A DNA stretch of 64,000 nucleotides from an uncultured Porphyromonadaceae bacterium (GCA_947175545.1 CAMWNI010000008.1:22772-86771); one strand, 5' to 3'; positions 1 to 9,231 are shown, counted from the first letter of the stretch. The notes: generated by a model from the letters alone, not told the origin. Numbers and translations: made by a program.

Positions 1-205
1 CGTTTTAAGCGCGAAAAAGATTGATTGCTCTCCGTAAGAAATAGAGCGAGAGTCTGTCAGCACGTTCGTTATATTAAAACGTCTGATTATATTCTTGATT
101 TTTGTTATTTCCGTATTCATAATTGTCTGCAAAGTTAATGAAAATGTTTCTACATTTTGCAGTTAGGCGAAAATTTCGTAACTTTGCGCCTTGAAAAACG
201 ATATT
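1..205. other. Intergenic region upstream of glycogen synthase
   Basis: No coding sequence is visible here. The right part carries the promoter of the glycogen synthase gene. On the minus strand a TAACTTTG box (plus strand 130-137) could serve a divergent gene lying outside the window, but no matching -33 TTTG is present. Short inverted repeats (cgttttaa near base 1 and ttaaaacg near base 75) have no clear role. Confidence 0.4.
156..186 (+). promoter_or_regulatory. Bacteroidota-type promoter of glycogen synthase
   Basis: TTTG at 156-159, a 19-base spacer, then TAACTTTG at 179-186 match the Bacteroidota primary-sigma consensus TTTG-N19/20-TAnnTTTG. Transcription should begin a few bases after 186. 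That excludes the TTG at 191 as a practical start and favours the ATG at 206. Confidence 0.8.
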
Positions 206-1885
206 ATGGCACAAAACAACACCGAATCGCCCTCTCTGCTGTTTGAGACAAGTTGGGAGGTCTGTAATAAAGTTGGCGGCATCTACGCTGTGCTTTCCAC
301 TAAAGCACGTACTTTGCAGTCTCTTTATAAAGACAAGGTTATATTTGTTGGTCCCGATGTATGGACCGACGACACTCCCTCACCGTATTTTACCGAAGTC
401 GCCTCCTTGCTGAAAGCATGGCGAAAAAATACCGGTCTGCCCGATGGTGTGACCGTCAGAGTTGGTCGCTGGAATGTTCCAGGTCGTCCGATTGCTGTTC
501 TTGTCAAATTTGACGCCATGTACGCATCCTTGCCGCTGCTTTATGGCCGGATGTGGGAGCAGTATGGTGTTGACTCGCTGCATGCCTATGGGGATTATCC
601 CGAGGCCTGCGCGTTCTCTCATGCCGCAGCTCTCGTTATTGAGAGTATTTCACGCTTTATGGGTCATGAGAATGGCGAGGGAGTTCTGGCTCATTTCGAT
701 GAATGGACAACCGGAATGGGTCTGCTTCACGTCAAGAGCGAACTTCCCGCTGCCGCAACGGTCTTTACTACTCATGCAACGAGCATTGGTCGCTCAATTT
801 GCGGTAATGGTAAAGACCTTTACGCATATTTTGCAGGATATAACGGAGACCAGATGGCGCGTGAACTTAATATGGAGGCGAAACACTCGCTGGAAAAAGC
901 TGCTGCTCATCAGGCCGACTGTTTTACCACTGTCAGTGATGTGACCGCGCGTGAGTGCGAGCAATTGCTGGAAATACGTCCGCATGTGACTCCGAACGGG
1001 TTTGAAAAGGATTTTGTGCCGAAAACCGAACGCAAGATGGCTGCCGCCCGTCAGGCTGCTCGCCAGGCAATGCTCAAGGTCGCATCGGCACTGACGGGAG
1101 CGACGCTTCCTGACGATACCTTCCTCGTAGCCACATCGGGCCGTTGCGAATATCGTAACAAGGGCATTGACGTATTCCTGGATGCCTGTAACATTGTTCG
1201 CTATGAGTTGACCGACTCAGACCGCCCCGTTGTCTGCATGATCATGGTGCCGGCATGGAGCCGCAATGCTCGTCCCGAACTCATTGAAGCAATGAACGGT
1301 CAGGCGGGCAACGGACTGCCTGACCCTGTGATAACTCATACTCTCAACAACCCCGATTCTGACCCGATTATAGGTTCAATCCATCGTCTCGGTTTTGAAA
1401 ACCGTCCCTCTGACAAGTTGATGATGATTTACGTTCCATGTTATCTTGACGGATCAGAGGGCTTGTTTGGCGGCCTGACGTATTATGATCTCCTGCCAGG
1501 CCTTGATGCAACTGTCTTCCCGAGTTATTATGAGCCTTGGGGCTATACTCCGATGGAGTCTGTCGCCTTTGGAATCCCTACGGTGACAACTTCGTTGAGT
1601 GGCTTCGGCATGTGGGTTGACAACACTTTCGGAGACGGAGCGTTTGAGGCAAGTGGCGTTCATGTCAGCGAGCGCAACGATGGAAACTATTCTGAACTTT
1701 GCCGGTCAATTGCTTCGCGTATAGAAGAGATACTCCGGGCCGATGAGACTTCTTATGCAGCCTTGCGCAATGCCGCATCGGCGACTGCCGATCGCGCCGA
1801 TTGGGCTCACTTTATGGAGTATTATCTTATCGCTTATGCCGATGCGATGACTTCGGCGCAGCAACGCTTGAATAATAAAAAATAA
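206..1885 (+). CDS. Glycogen synthase (GT3-type glycosyltransferase)
   Basis: This cytoplasmic enzyme elongates alpha-1,4-glucan from a nucleotide-activated glucose. The N-terminus carries the donor-site signature SWEVCNKVGGIYAV. Near the C-terminus EPWGYTPME fits the E-X7-E motif of retaining GT-B transferases, followed by a GIPTVTTSLSGFG segment. The whole resembles the eukaryote-like GT3 synthases common in Bacteroidota rather than GT5 GlgA. I place the start at ATG 206 (559 aa) because the promoter box ends at 186, although the ORF track opens at a TTG at 191. The phosphorylase gene follows after 22 bases, so synthesis and breakdown of storage glucan look co-transcribed. Confidence in family is high; the donor nucleotide (UDP or ADP) cannot be read from the sequence. 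Confidence 0.92.
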   Translation: MAQNNTESPSLLFETSWEVCNKVGGIYAVLSTKARTLQSLYKDKVIFVGPDVWTDDTPSPYFTEVASLLKAWRKNTGLPDGVTVRVGRWNVPGRPIAVLVKFDAMYASLPLLYGRMWEQYGVDSLHAYGDYPEACAFSHAAALVIESISRFMGHENGEGVLAHFDEWTTGMGLLHVKSELPAAATVFTTHATSIGRSICGNGKDLYAYFAGYNGDQMARELNMEAKHSLEKAAAHQADCFTTVSDVTARECEQLLEIRPHVTPNGFEKDFVPKTERKMAAARQAARQAMLKVASALTGATLPDDTFLVATSGRCEYRNKGIDVFLDACNIVRYELTDSDRPVVCMIMVPAWSRNARPELIEAMNGQAGNGLPDPVITHTLNNPDSDPIIGSIHRLGFENRPSDKLMMIYVPCYLDGSEGLFGGLTYYDLLPGLDATVFPSYYEPWGYTPMESVAFGIPTVTTSLSGFGMWVDNTFGDGAFEASGVHVSERNDGNYSELCRSIASRIEEILRADETSYAALRNAASATADRADWAHFMEYYLIAYADAMTSAQQRLNNKK

Positions 1886-1907
1886 AAACCAAACTATAAT
1901 TTCAGTT

Positions 1908-4463
1908 ATGAAACTTCAAGTCAGCAATACAAACGCGCCTCTGTGGCGTGATGTAACTGTCAACACCAATCTTCCCGAGGTTTTGAAGCCCCTGGAAGTC
2001 TTGGCACGTAACCTCTGGTGGGTATGGAACAGCGATGGCAAGAATCTGTTCCGTGACCTGGATGCAAGCCTCTGGCGCAGCACCGGCGAAAATCCGGTGA
2101 TGCTTCTTCAGCGTCTCAGCTCCGAGCGTCTTCAGGAAATCATTGACGATGAGAGTCTGATGGAGCGCATCAAAAAGGCCTATAAACTCTTCGAAGAGTA
2201 CATGGCCGTGCCGATGCGTTCTGATCTTCCCTCAGTTGCATACTTCTCAATGGAGTATGGTCTCTGCAATGCTCTGAAAATCTATTCCGGTGGTCTCGGC
2301 GTGCTTGCCGGCGACTATATTAAGGAAGCAAGTGACAGCCGCGTACCAATGACCGCTGTCGGATTCCTCTATCGCTACGGTTACTTCACTCAGAGCCTCA
2401 GCGTTGATGGTCAGCAGATTGCTAACTATGAGCCTCAGAACTTCAACCAGCTCCCGATTGAGCAGGTCATGAACGAGGATGGTACCCCGATGATTATTGA
2501 GGTTCCTTTCCCGACCAATATCGTTTACAGCCATGTATGGCGTGTTAACGTTGGCCGCATGAACCTTTATCTTATGGATACGGACTTCGACATGAACTCA
2601 GAGTTTGACCGTCCGATTACTCATCAGCTCTACGGTGGCGACTGGGAAAACCGCATCAAGCAGGAATATTTGCTCGGCATTGGCGGTATTATTATGCTTC
2701 GCAAGCTCGGAATCAACACCGACCTCTATCACGCTAACGAGGGCCATGCGGCTCTGCTTAACCTCCAGCGTCTGGTTGAGTACATTTCCGAGAAGCACCT
2801 TGACTTTAACGTTGCGCTTGAGCTTGTCCGCGCTTCAAGCCTCTACACCGTTCATACTCCCGTACCTGCCGGCCACGACTATTTTGACGAAGGTCTGGCC
2901 AACAAATATCTGAACCACTTCGCTGCGAAGCTTGGACTCAGTTGGCCTGAACTCATGAACATGGGCCGCGAGAATCCTGACAGTGGCGAGAAGTTCTCGA
3001 TGAGTGTATTCGCTCTCAACACCTGCCAGGAGGCCAACGGCGTTTCTTGGCTTCACGGCGAAGTTTCAAAGAAGATGTTTGCCGGTGTCTGGAAGGGATA
3101 TGACTGGCGTGAAAGCCACGTAGGTTACGTTACCAATGGTGTCCATATGCCTACATGGGCAGCTTCCGAGTGGAAGGGCTTCTACGAAAAGAACCTTGGC
3201 GAGGAACTTTTCGCCAACCAGGCCAAACCCGAAGCATGGCATAACATTTTCGACATGCCTGAACAGTCGATCTGGGACATGCGCATGCAGATGAAAAACA
3301 GGTTCATCAATTTCGTAAAGCGTGACTTTAAGGCAAAATGGCTTGCTAATCAGGGTGATCCCGGTGCTGTTCTTGGCATTCTTGACCGCATTAACCCCAA
3401 TGCGCTCATTATTGGTTTCGCACGTCGTTTTGCAACTTATAAGCGCGCCCATCTGCTTTTCACTGACCTTGACCGCCTCGCCAAGATTGTCAACAACGAA
3501 AAGTGTCCTGTTCAGTTCGTATTCTCCGGTAAGGCTCACCCGGCCGACGGTGCGGGCCAGGGCTTGATTAAGCGTATCATGGAAATCAGCCGCATGCCTC
3601 AGTTCCTTGGAAAGATTATCTTCCTTGAGGACTATAACATGATTGTTGCCAAGCGCCTTGTTACCGGCGTTGACATCTGGCTGAACACTCCGACCCGTCC
3701 GCTTGAAGCCTCCGGTACATCAGGCGAAAAGGCCCTGATGAACGGTGTGTTGAACTTCTCGGTTCTCGACGGATGGTGGTATGAAGGCTTCCGCTTTGAC
3801 GAAGAGGGCGGTTGGGCTTTGACCGACAAACGCACCTTCACTGATCAGGCTCAACAGGATAAGCTCGATGCCGCTACAATATACTCAATGCTCGAAAACG
3901 AGATTATTCCTCTCTATTTCGACAAGAATTCGTCAGGCTACTCGCCCAAGTGGATTCAGCGCATCAAGAATTCGTTGGGCCACATCGCTCCTCATTTCAC
4001 GATGACCCGCATGATCAATGACTACATTGACCGTTTCTACACTAAGGAAGCCAAGCGCTCCGCAGCACTTCAGGCTAATGACTATGCTATGGCTAAGGAG
4101 ATTGCAGCCTGGAAGCAGAGAGTTGCTGAAAAGTGGAATGGCGTTAAGGTTATAAGCGTTGAGGACGATGGCATTGGTGCAGCTGTTACCGGCACTGTCC
4201 AAAAAGCAACCGTAGTTCTCGATACTAATGGTCTCGGCAAGGATCTCGGAGTTGAGTGTGTCGCTTTCCGCAGCGAGGATGGCGAAGAGAAATTCTCTGA
4301 AGCAGTGGCTCTTTCTCCCGTTAGCGAGGATGGCAGCATTGTAACCTACAAACTCAACCACACGCTGACCGAACCCGGACTCTTCCGCTATGCTTTCCGA
4401 ATCTATCCCTCGAACCCCGCGCTCCCGCATCGTCAGGACTTCGCCTGGGTACGTTGGATCTAA
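1908..4463 (+). CDS. glgP: Alpha-glucan (glycogen) phosphorylase
   Basis: This GT35 enzyme releases glucose-1-phosphate from glycogen or maltodextrin using phosphate and pyridoxal phosphate. The 851-residue protein begins with the DUF3417-type N-terminal segment (LARNLWWVWN) typical of the bacterial alpha-glucan phosphorylase family. It has the FSMEYG substrate segment, and the PLP-lysine region reads EASGTSGEKALMNG, equivalent to EASGTGNMKF of classical phosphorylases. Length is normal for this subfamily. It lies 22 bases behind glycogen synthase and ends in a strong intrinsic terminator, so the pair forms a two-gene storage-glycogen operon. Nothing in the sequence suggests truncation. Confidence 0.95.
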   Translation: MKLQVSNTNAPLWRDVTVNTNLPEVLKPLEVLARNLWWVWNSDGKNLFRDLDASLWRSTGENPVMLLQRLSSERLQEIIDDESLMERIKKAYKLFEEYMAVPMRSDLPSVAYFSMEYGLCNALKIYSGGLGVLAGDYIKEASDSRVPMTAVGFLYRYGYFTQSLSVDGQQIANYEPQNFNQLPIEQVMNEDGTPMIIEVPFPTNIVYSHVWRVNVGRMNLYLMDTDFDMNSEFDRPITHQLYGGDWENRIKQEYLLGIGGIIMLRKLGINTDLYHANEGHAALLNLQRLVEYISEKHLDFNVALELVRASSLYTVHTPVPAGHDYFDEGLANKYLNHFAAKLGLSWPELMNMGRENPDSGEKFSMSVFALNTCQEANGVSWLHGEVSKKMFAGVWKGYDWRESHVGYVTNGVHMPTWAASEWKGFYEKNLGEELFANQAKPEAWHNIFDMPEQSIWDMRMQMKNRFINFVKRDFKAKWLANQGDPGAVLGILDRINPNALIIGFARRFATYKRAHLLFTDLDRLAKIVNNEKCPVQFVFSGKAHPADGAGQGLIKRIMEISRMPQFLGKIIFLEDYNMIVAKRLVTGVDIWLNTPTRPLEASGTSGEKALMNGVLNFSVLDGWWYEGFRFDEEGGWALTDKRTFTDQAQQDKLDAATIYSMLENEIIPLYFDKNSSGYSPKWIQRIKNSLGHIAPHFTMTRMINDYIDRFYTKEAKRSAALQANDYAMAKEIAAWKQRVAEKWNGVKVISVEDDGIGAAVTGTVQKATVVLDTNGLGKDLGVECVAFRSEDGEEKFSEAVALSPVSEDGSIVTYKLNHTLTEPGLFRYAFRIYPSNPALPHRQDFAWVRWI

Positions 4464-4477
4464 TAACCCTTTCAACT

Positions 4478-4518
4478 CTGAGAGATAAGAGACTAAAACT
4501 CTTATCTCTCAGTTTTTT
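4478..4518 (+). terminator. Intrinsic terminator after glgP
   Basis: A perfect 14-bp stem (4478-4491 with 4499-4512) and a 7-base loop are followed directly by six T residues. It closes the glycogen operon. Confidence 0.93.
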
Positions 4519-4566
4519 ATTTTCCTACTGCAAAAAAAACAACTAACGCAAATATTTTATACTAAA

Positions 4567-5979
4567 ATGGGAGGCTTTTTTGGAGTCGCTGCCAAACACA
4601 AATGTCGTACCGATCTTTTTTACGGTATTGATTACAATTCCCACCTTGGCACGCGCCGTGGTGGCATGGTAACTTACGATGCTCCTCTCGGACGCTTCTG
4701 CCGTAAGATTCACTCGTTGGAAAGCACGTATTTTCGCACTAAGTTCGAATCTGAACTGGCAAAGTTCGAAGGAGATACCGGAATCGGTGTAATTAGCGAT
4801 ACGGATCCTCAGCCGATAATCATCAACAGCCATCTCGGTAAGTTTGCAATCGTTACCGTTGCCAAGGTCTGCAACATGGACGAACTTGAGCAAGAGTTGC
4901 TTGCCGAGGGTGTCCACTTCGGCGAACTCAGCTCGGGTTACACAAACCAGACCGAGCTGATTGCACTCCTGATTAACCGAGGCAAGACTTTCGAGGAAGG
5001 TATCGGCATTGTCTACGAAAAGATTAAAGGCTCGGCATCGCTGCTGATTCTGACTGAGAAGGGTTCGATTATTGCCGCGCGTGACCGACTTGGCCGAACT
5101 CCGATTATTCTTGGCCATAAAGACGGTGCGTGGGCTGCTACATCGGAAAGTACCGCTTTCCCGAATCTTGGCTATGATTATGTCCGTGACCTCGGACCCG
5201 GAGAGATTGTCGAGATTACGGCTGACGGAATCAGTCAGTTGCGCACTCCCGGCGAAGAAATGCAGATTTGCTCCTTCCTCTGGGTCTATTATGGTTTCCC
5301 GACTTCGAGCTATGAAGGACATAACGTTGAGGAAACCCGCTTCGCATCGGGTTTCGCGATGGGTCAGAGCGATCCGACGGAGGTTGACTGTGCCTGCGGA
5401 ATTCCTGACTCCGGAACCGGCATGGCGCTCGGATATGCGGCAGGCCACGGTGTGCCTTACCATCGCTGTATCTGCAAGTACACGCCGACTTGGCCACGTT
5501 CGTTTACTCCGGCTGACCAGTCAATGCGCAGCCTTGTCGCCAAGATGAAGCTTGTCCCGAACCGAGCGATGCTTGAAGGCAAGCGCGCTCTTTTCTGCGA
5601 TGACTCTATTGTGCGCGGCACGCAACTGAACGATAACGTCAAGGAACTCTATGGCTGTGGTGCAAAAGAGGTTCACATGCGCATTGCATGTCCCCCTCTG
5701 ATCTATGGATGCCGCTACGTCGGTTTTACGTCGTCGAAGAGTGACATGGAATTGCTGACGCGCCGCATCATTGAAGAACTCGAAGGTTCACCTGATGCTC
5801 ATCTTGACGAATATGCTACGACCAATTCTCCGCGTTATAACGCCATGGTTGAGAAGATTCGTAGCCATTTCGGGCTGACTTCGCTGAAGTTCAACCCGAT
5901 TGAGACGCTTGTCGAAAGTATCGGACTGCCGAAGTGCAAAATCTGTACTCACTGCTTCGACGGCTCCTCTCACTTCTAA
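4567..5979 (+). CDS. PurF-like phosphoribosyltransferase lacking the glutaminase cysteine
   Basis: Homologue of amidophosphoribosyltransferase, which makes phosphoribosylamine from PRPP and glutamine. The PRPP-binding loop is intact (ALFCDDSIVRGTQL). Cysteines that ligate the 4Fe-4S cluster in Bacillus-type PurF have apparent counterparts at QICSFLWVYY, YGCRYVGF and the C-terminal CKICTHC. The N-terminal nucleophile is missing: where PurF has CGVFGI this protein reads MGGFFGV, so glutamine hydrolysis by the normal mechanism is not expected. At 470 aa it is otherwise full length. It stands alone between two terminators. It may be an ammonia-dependent enzyme, a partner of a second PurF, or have another PRPP-dependent role. 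Family assignment is firm; activity is open. Confidence 0.85.
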   Translation: MGGFFGVAAKHKCRTDLFYGIDYNSHLGTRRGGMVTYDAPLGRFCRKIHSLESTYFRTKFESELAKFEGDTGIGVISDTDPQPIIINSHLGKFAIVTVAKVCNMDELEQELLAEGVHFGELSSGYTNQTELIALLINRGKTFEEGIGIVYEKIKGSASLLILTEKGSIIAARDRLGRTPIILGHKDGAWAATSESTAFPNLGYDYVRDLGPGEIVEITADGISQLRTPGEEMQICSFLWVYYGFPTSSYEGHNVEETRFASGFAMGQSDPTEVDCACGIPDSGTGMALGYAAGHGVPYHRCICKYTPTWPRSFTPADQSMRSLVAKMKLVPNRAMLEGKRALFCDDSIVRGTQLNDNVKELYGCGAKEVHMRIACPPLIYGCRYVGFTSSKSDMELLTRRIIEELEGSPDAHLDEYATTNSPRYNAMVEKIRSHFGLTSLKFNPIETLVESIGLPKCKICTHCFDGSSHF

Positions 5980-6005
5980 TTTGTAAGATTTTTTCAATTC
6001 TCTCT

Positions 6006-6040
6006 GATGGTTTGACCGAAATGTCAAACCATCTTTTTTT
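6006..6040 (+). terminator. Intrinsic terminator after the PurF-like gene
   Basis: An 11-bp perfect stem (6006-6016 with 6023-6033), a 6-base loop and seven T residues. The strand call follows the upstream gene. Confidence 0.92.
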
Positions 6041-6087
6041 AATATTGTGCTAATTCGTTGGATATATCGGGCGATTCATGGAAAGAA

Positions 6088-6119
6088 TTTGGCCGGTTTG
6101 GAGAAATTAAATAAATTTG
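6088..6119 (+). promoter_or_regulatory. Promoter with almost no leader
   Basis: TTTG at 6088-6091, a 20-base spacer and TAAATTTG at 6112-6119. The first ATG in frame is at 6126, only six bases after the box, so the transcript should be leaderless or nearly so. This also shows that the ORF-track start at 6117 lies inside the promoter. Confidence 0.75.
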
Positions 6120-6125
6120 CTCTGT

Positions 6126-6521
6126 ATGAAAAATATAGTATTTGCTTTAGGCCTTATGTTTACATCCGGCTCGGCATTGGCTGCCGAACCTCTTTATTTG
6201 ACTTTCCGGTTGAGTAACGGAGAGGAACGGTCGTTTCGGTCAACCGGACTGTCAATGACCGTCAGCGGCGATATGCTTCTGATAAGTAATGAAGAAACGC
6301 AAGCCGAACTTAGTATTGGCTCACTCGTCTCAATGAGGTTTACCGAAAAGGCTTTGTCAGGTGTAATGGAGATCAATGATTCCGATTCTGTTACCGTTTA
6401 TTCTCTCAAGGGAGAAAAGGTTGGCGAGTTTAAAACTGCTGCAATTGCTGAAAAAACACTTCCCGTTGGCTCGTATATCCTCAAATCAGCTGATAAATCC
6501 ATAAAAAAGATTATAAAATGA
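6126..6521 (+). CDS. Small secreted protein with T9SS-like C-terminal tail
   Basis: A 131-residue protein of unknown function. It opens with a signal peptide (hydrophobic ALGLMFTSGSALAA, cleavage after ALA-A). The C-terminal third (VYSLKGEKVGEF ... LPVGSYILK ... KKIIK) resembles the beta-sandwich sorting tails of Bacteroidota secretion substrates. The middle part (LSNGEERSF, LSMTVSGDML, IGSLVSMRF) resembles the N-terminal module of the next protein. Its stop overlaps the next start by four bases, so the two are translationally coupled. I start at 6126 because 6117 falls within the promoter. Export is well supported; the sorting route is inference. Confidence 0.75.
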   Translation: MKNIVFALGLMFTSGSALAAEPLYLTFRLSNGEERSFRSTGLSMTVSGDMLLISNEETQAELSIGSLVSMRFTEKALSGVMEINDSDSVTVYSLKGEKVGEFKTAAIAEKTLPVGSYILKSADKSIKKIIK

Positions 6522-8185
6522 GAAAATTCGCGTATATATATGCACTCTTGCTGCCGTCTTTCGCAGTGGCCGAAACTCTTAACATACGGCAGGGTAGTGT
6601 GACCTACATGATTGCGTCTGACTCTGCCGATGAGATGATGTTTAATGACGGCAAGACACTTGCGGTAGGCGGCATGGTTTTCGATCTTACGACAGTAAGC
6701 CGCATGTTTGTTGACAATGCTCTGATTCCCTCGGAAATACTGGTTGCATATTCCGGTTCCGGTGCTGACGTAACGGTTCCGGTTTCTTCGGCTGTCGGTG
6801 CGTCGGTCGAAGTTAATGGCGCGCAGGTCAGCATAGTAACTACCGCCCCACTGAGTGTGCGTGTCAGCGGCACTTCTACGGTTGGCCAATTTGCCCTTAA
6901 AACGTCTGAACCAGTCAGCGTCACGCTGGAAAATCTTGTGCTGACAAATCCGTCTGATGCGGCCGTCAGTCTGACCGGTTCCGGTAAAGTTGACCTGATT
7001 ATTTCAGGCGAGAACTCTCTGGCGTCCGGTTCCGCCTCTGAGAAACCGACACTGCGTTTCAAGACTCCGGCCGAGATTTCGGGCAATGGCTCGCTGACCG
7101 TAACCGCCGTTGCAGCTGCGGAAAAGGCGATTAAATCCAACGACAATCTGACGATTTCCGGCGGGGAAATTACTGCAACGGTCTCAGGTATGGCCCTTTA
7201 TGACTCCACTAATAAAAAGGTGAAGGCAACGGCTTGTATCGCCTCTGACCTTGACATGTTGATTTCCGGCGGAACGCTTAACCTGACCGCGACCGGAGCC
7301 GGAGGCAAGGGAATCAGTGCCGACGGAAATCTGACCGTTTGCGGAGGCGATATAACCATCAAGACTTCAGGAGGTATGGCTGTATACTCCGGAAGCTCAC
7401 TCAATCAGAATTATACGGGCAATACTGACCGAATAAGCAGTGACCTGAAGACGTCGCCCAAGGGTATCAAAGTTGACGGCTCTATATTGATTTCCGGAGG
7501 AAACATTGACGTGACCACATCGGGCAATGGCGGAGAAGGCATTGAATCAAAAGCTACGCTGAACATTAGTGACGGAACCATTACGGTCTGCGCTTACGAT
7601 GATGCAATCAATTCGTCAAGCCACATGTACATCAGCGGTGGCGACATCACGGTTATCGCAAAAAATAACGATGGTCTGGACTCGAATGGCAATATGTACA
7701 TCAGCGGCGGAACCATCCGCGCCTTCGGATCGCAGGCCCCTGAATGTGGTTTGGATGCTAACGAAGAGCAGGGTTATTCAGTTATCTTCACCGGCGGTAT
7801 GATTCTTGGCGTCGGCGGCAATAACTCTGTGCCTTCATCTTCGGCATCGACTCAACCTTATTTGACCTCCAGCATCAGTCTTAGTGCCGGTCAGACGTTG
7901 CAGATTAAGGATGGCTCGGAAATCCTTGCGGAGTTTACCATTCCCTCTGATTATTCATCTTCCGGCAATGGCGGAGGCTGGCGTCCTGCACCGCCCATGT
8001 CCCGTATGAGCGGTATGCATACTCCGCCCCCTGCTGCGGCACCCCCGGTCATGGCTCCGGGAGGATGGGGAGGTCCCGGCGGCAGTCAAGGCGGCGGAGT
8101 CCTTGTATCCCTCCCGACATTAGTCAAAGGCAAATCTTACACCTTGACCAACGGCTCCTCCTCATCTGCCGCCACCGCGAAATAA
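6518..8185 (+). CDS. Exported DUF4353 carbohydrate-binding-domain protein
   Basis: A 555-residue secreted protein. After a signal peptide (YALLLPSFAVAE) comes a module resembling that of the upstream small protein. It is followed from about residue 120 to 430 by repeated right-handed beta-helix units such as ISGGEITATVSG, ISGGTLNLTATG and ISGGDITVIAK, with DG/GI turns (KGISADGN, EGIESKA). This matches the family annotated as carbohydrate-binding domain-containing protein (DUF4353). The C-terminal 80 residues are rich in Pro, Gly and Met (PPMSRMSGMHTPPPAAAPP), then end in a short strand-forming segment. Ligand and location (surface or periplasm) are not determined by the sequence. Confidence 0.8.
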   Translation: MRKFAYIYALLLPSFAVAETLNIRQGSVTYMIASDSADEMMFNDGKTLAVGGMVFDLTTVSRMFVDNALIPSEILVAYSGSGADVTVPVSSAVGASVEVNGAQVSIVTTAPLSVRVSGTSTVGQFALKTSEPVSVTLENLVLTNPSDAAVSLTGSGKVDLIISGENSLASGSASEKPTLRFKTPAEISGNGSLTVTAVAAAEKAIKSNDNLTISGGEITATVSGMALYDSTNKKVKATACIASDLDMLISGGTLNLTATGAGGKGISADGNLTVCGGDITIKTSGGMAVYSGSSLNQNYTGNTDRISSDLKTSPKGIKVDGSILISGGNIDVTTSGNGGEGIESKATLNISDGTITVCAYDDAINSSSHMYISGGDITVIAKNNDGLDSNGNMYISGGTIRAFGSQAPECGLDANEEQGYSVIFTGGMILGVGGNNSVPSSSASTQPYLTSSISLSAGQTLQIKDGSEILAEFTIPSDYSSSGNGGGWRPAPPMSRMSGMHTPPPAAAPPVMAPGGWGGPGGSQGGGVLVSLPTLVKGKSYTLTNGSSSSAATAK

Positions 8186-8199
8186 ACAAAGGAGCCGTA

Positions 8200-8233
8200 C
8201 AGGTTTTGCCATACCCGGTAGAACCTGCTTTTT
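8200..8233 (+). terminator. Probable intrinsic terminator
   Basis: A caggtt/aacctg stem (8200-8205 with 8222-8227) around a 16-base loop, followed by CTTTTT. It lies just after the DUF4353 gene. The stem is short, so strength is uncertain. Confidence 0.55.
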
Positions 8234-8339
8234 ATATAATAATTTAGAAAAAGTGGGGATTTGTAAAATATTCTTAGTGGAAGTGTGTCTTAATGTACAG
8301 AGCAGCTCTTTTTTTAGTCAATAAAATTATTTTTATCAA

Positions 8340-8705
8340 ATGAAAAAGGTTTTTAAGTGTATTTGTGCATTAGTAGTTTTTTTGAGTATCCCGGCGGTGG
8401 CCGGACTCGGAATTATGTCATTATGGAACGAAATCGTTACCACTACGTGTGGTTTTGCTGAGATTGACTTTTGGCAAAGTGTCGGTCTTTTCCTGATTGG
8501 GCAACTTCTTAGCGGTGGATCTCTTATTACTTTGTTCTTGATCATTGGTGCATTTCATGCGATTCTCCATCATCACAGCGACGATTGGGGCAGTCATTGG
8601 CATAACATGACGCGTGAGCAAAAGTTAGAGTTTATGGAACGTCGGCGCAAAGCTCATTTGAGATTCCATAACCGGAATAAGAGCGGAGAAAATGCGTCCG
8701 AATGA
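8340..8705 (+). CDS. Small His-rich two-helix membrane protein, possible anti-sigma or sensor
   Basis: A 121-residue protein with two hydrophobic helices (about 8-28 and 47-75). A histidine-rich stretch follows (FHAILHHHSDDWGSHWHN), then a basic helix containing MTREQKLEFMERRR. Its last 14 bases overlap the start of the ECF sigma gene, which implies tight coupling. Small membrane proteins encoded directly with an ECF sigma factor often hold it inactive, so an anti-sigma or metal/redox-sensing role is the natural inference. I do not recognise a zinc-binding anti-sigma motif (HxxxCxxC), so this is not a classic ZAS protein. Confidence 0.6.
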   Translation: MKKVFKCICALVVFLSIPAVAGLGIMSLWNEIVTTTCGFAEIDFWQSVGLFLIGQLLSGGSLITLFLIIGAFHAILHHHSDDWGSHWHNMTREQKLEFMERRRKAHLRFHNRNKSGENASE

Positions 8706-9231
8706 CAAAATAGAGGATATTTTTGAGGAGTATTCTTCCGGACTGTTGGGTTATATCCGATCGCAGGTCAAAAGTGAGGAAGATGCGGAAGATATTCTTC
8801 AGGATGTTTTCTATCAGCTTGCCAGAACTTCGGCTTATGGCGAGCCTGGGATTGAACGTATTTCATCGTGGCTTTACAGAGTTGCGCGTAATTCGGTGTT
8901 AAATTTCTGGCGAAAAAAACGTGAAATACTGTTGGATACCGAAGATGCTGTCTGTGAGAGTATTCTTCAGTCGTTACTTTCATCCGACACACCGGATATG
9001 GTCTATCTGCGCAAAATTGTGTGGGAGGAGCTTGATGATGCACTTTCCGAGTTGCCGGCAGAGCAGAGCGAGGTTTTCTGCCTGACGGTGTTTGACGGAG
9101 TGCCGGTCAAGGAAATATCACTTGCTATGGGAATCCCCGTGGCAACTTTATTGTCAAGAAAGCATTATGCCGTAAAGCATCTGCGTCAGAGGTTTCACGA
9201 ACTGTATGACGCGCTTATTTTACAAGAATAA
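8692..9231 (+). CDS. ECF-family RNA polymerase sigma factor
   Basis: A 179-residue sigma-70 family protein. Region 2 includes YIRSQVKSEEDAEDILQDVFYQL and the -10-binding helix ISSWLYRVARNSVLNFWRKK. Region 4 carries a helix-turn-helix (LSELPAEQSEVFCLTVFDGVPVKEISLAMGIPVATLLSRKHYAVKHLR). Regions 1 and 3 are absent, as usual for ECF factors. It overlaps the upstream His-rich membrane protein and is followed after 11 bases by a ferredoxin. The three genes probably form one regulated unit. Confidence 0.9.
   Translation: MRPNDKIEDIFEEYSSGLLGYIRSQVKSEEDAEDILQDVFYQLARTSAYGEPGIERISSWLYRVARNSVLNFWRKKREILLDTEDAVCESILQSLLSSDTPDMVYLRKIVWEELDDALSELPAEQSEVFCLTVFDGVPVKEISLAMGIPVATLLSRKHYAVKHLRQRFHELYDALILQE

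Noticed and set aside
4543-5463. 306-codon minus-strand ORF opposite the PurF-like gene
   Set aside because: It is a shadow of a well-supported gene on the other strand and shows no domain.
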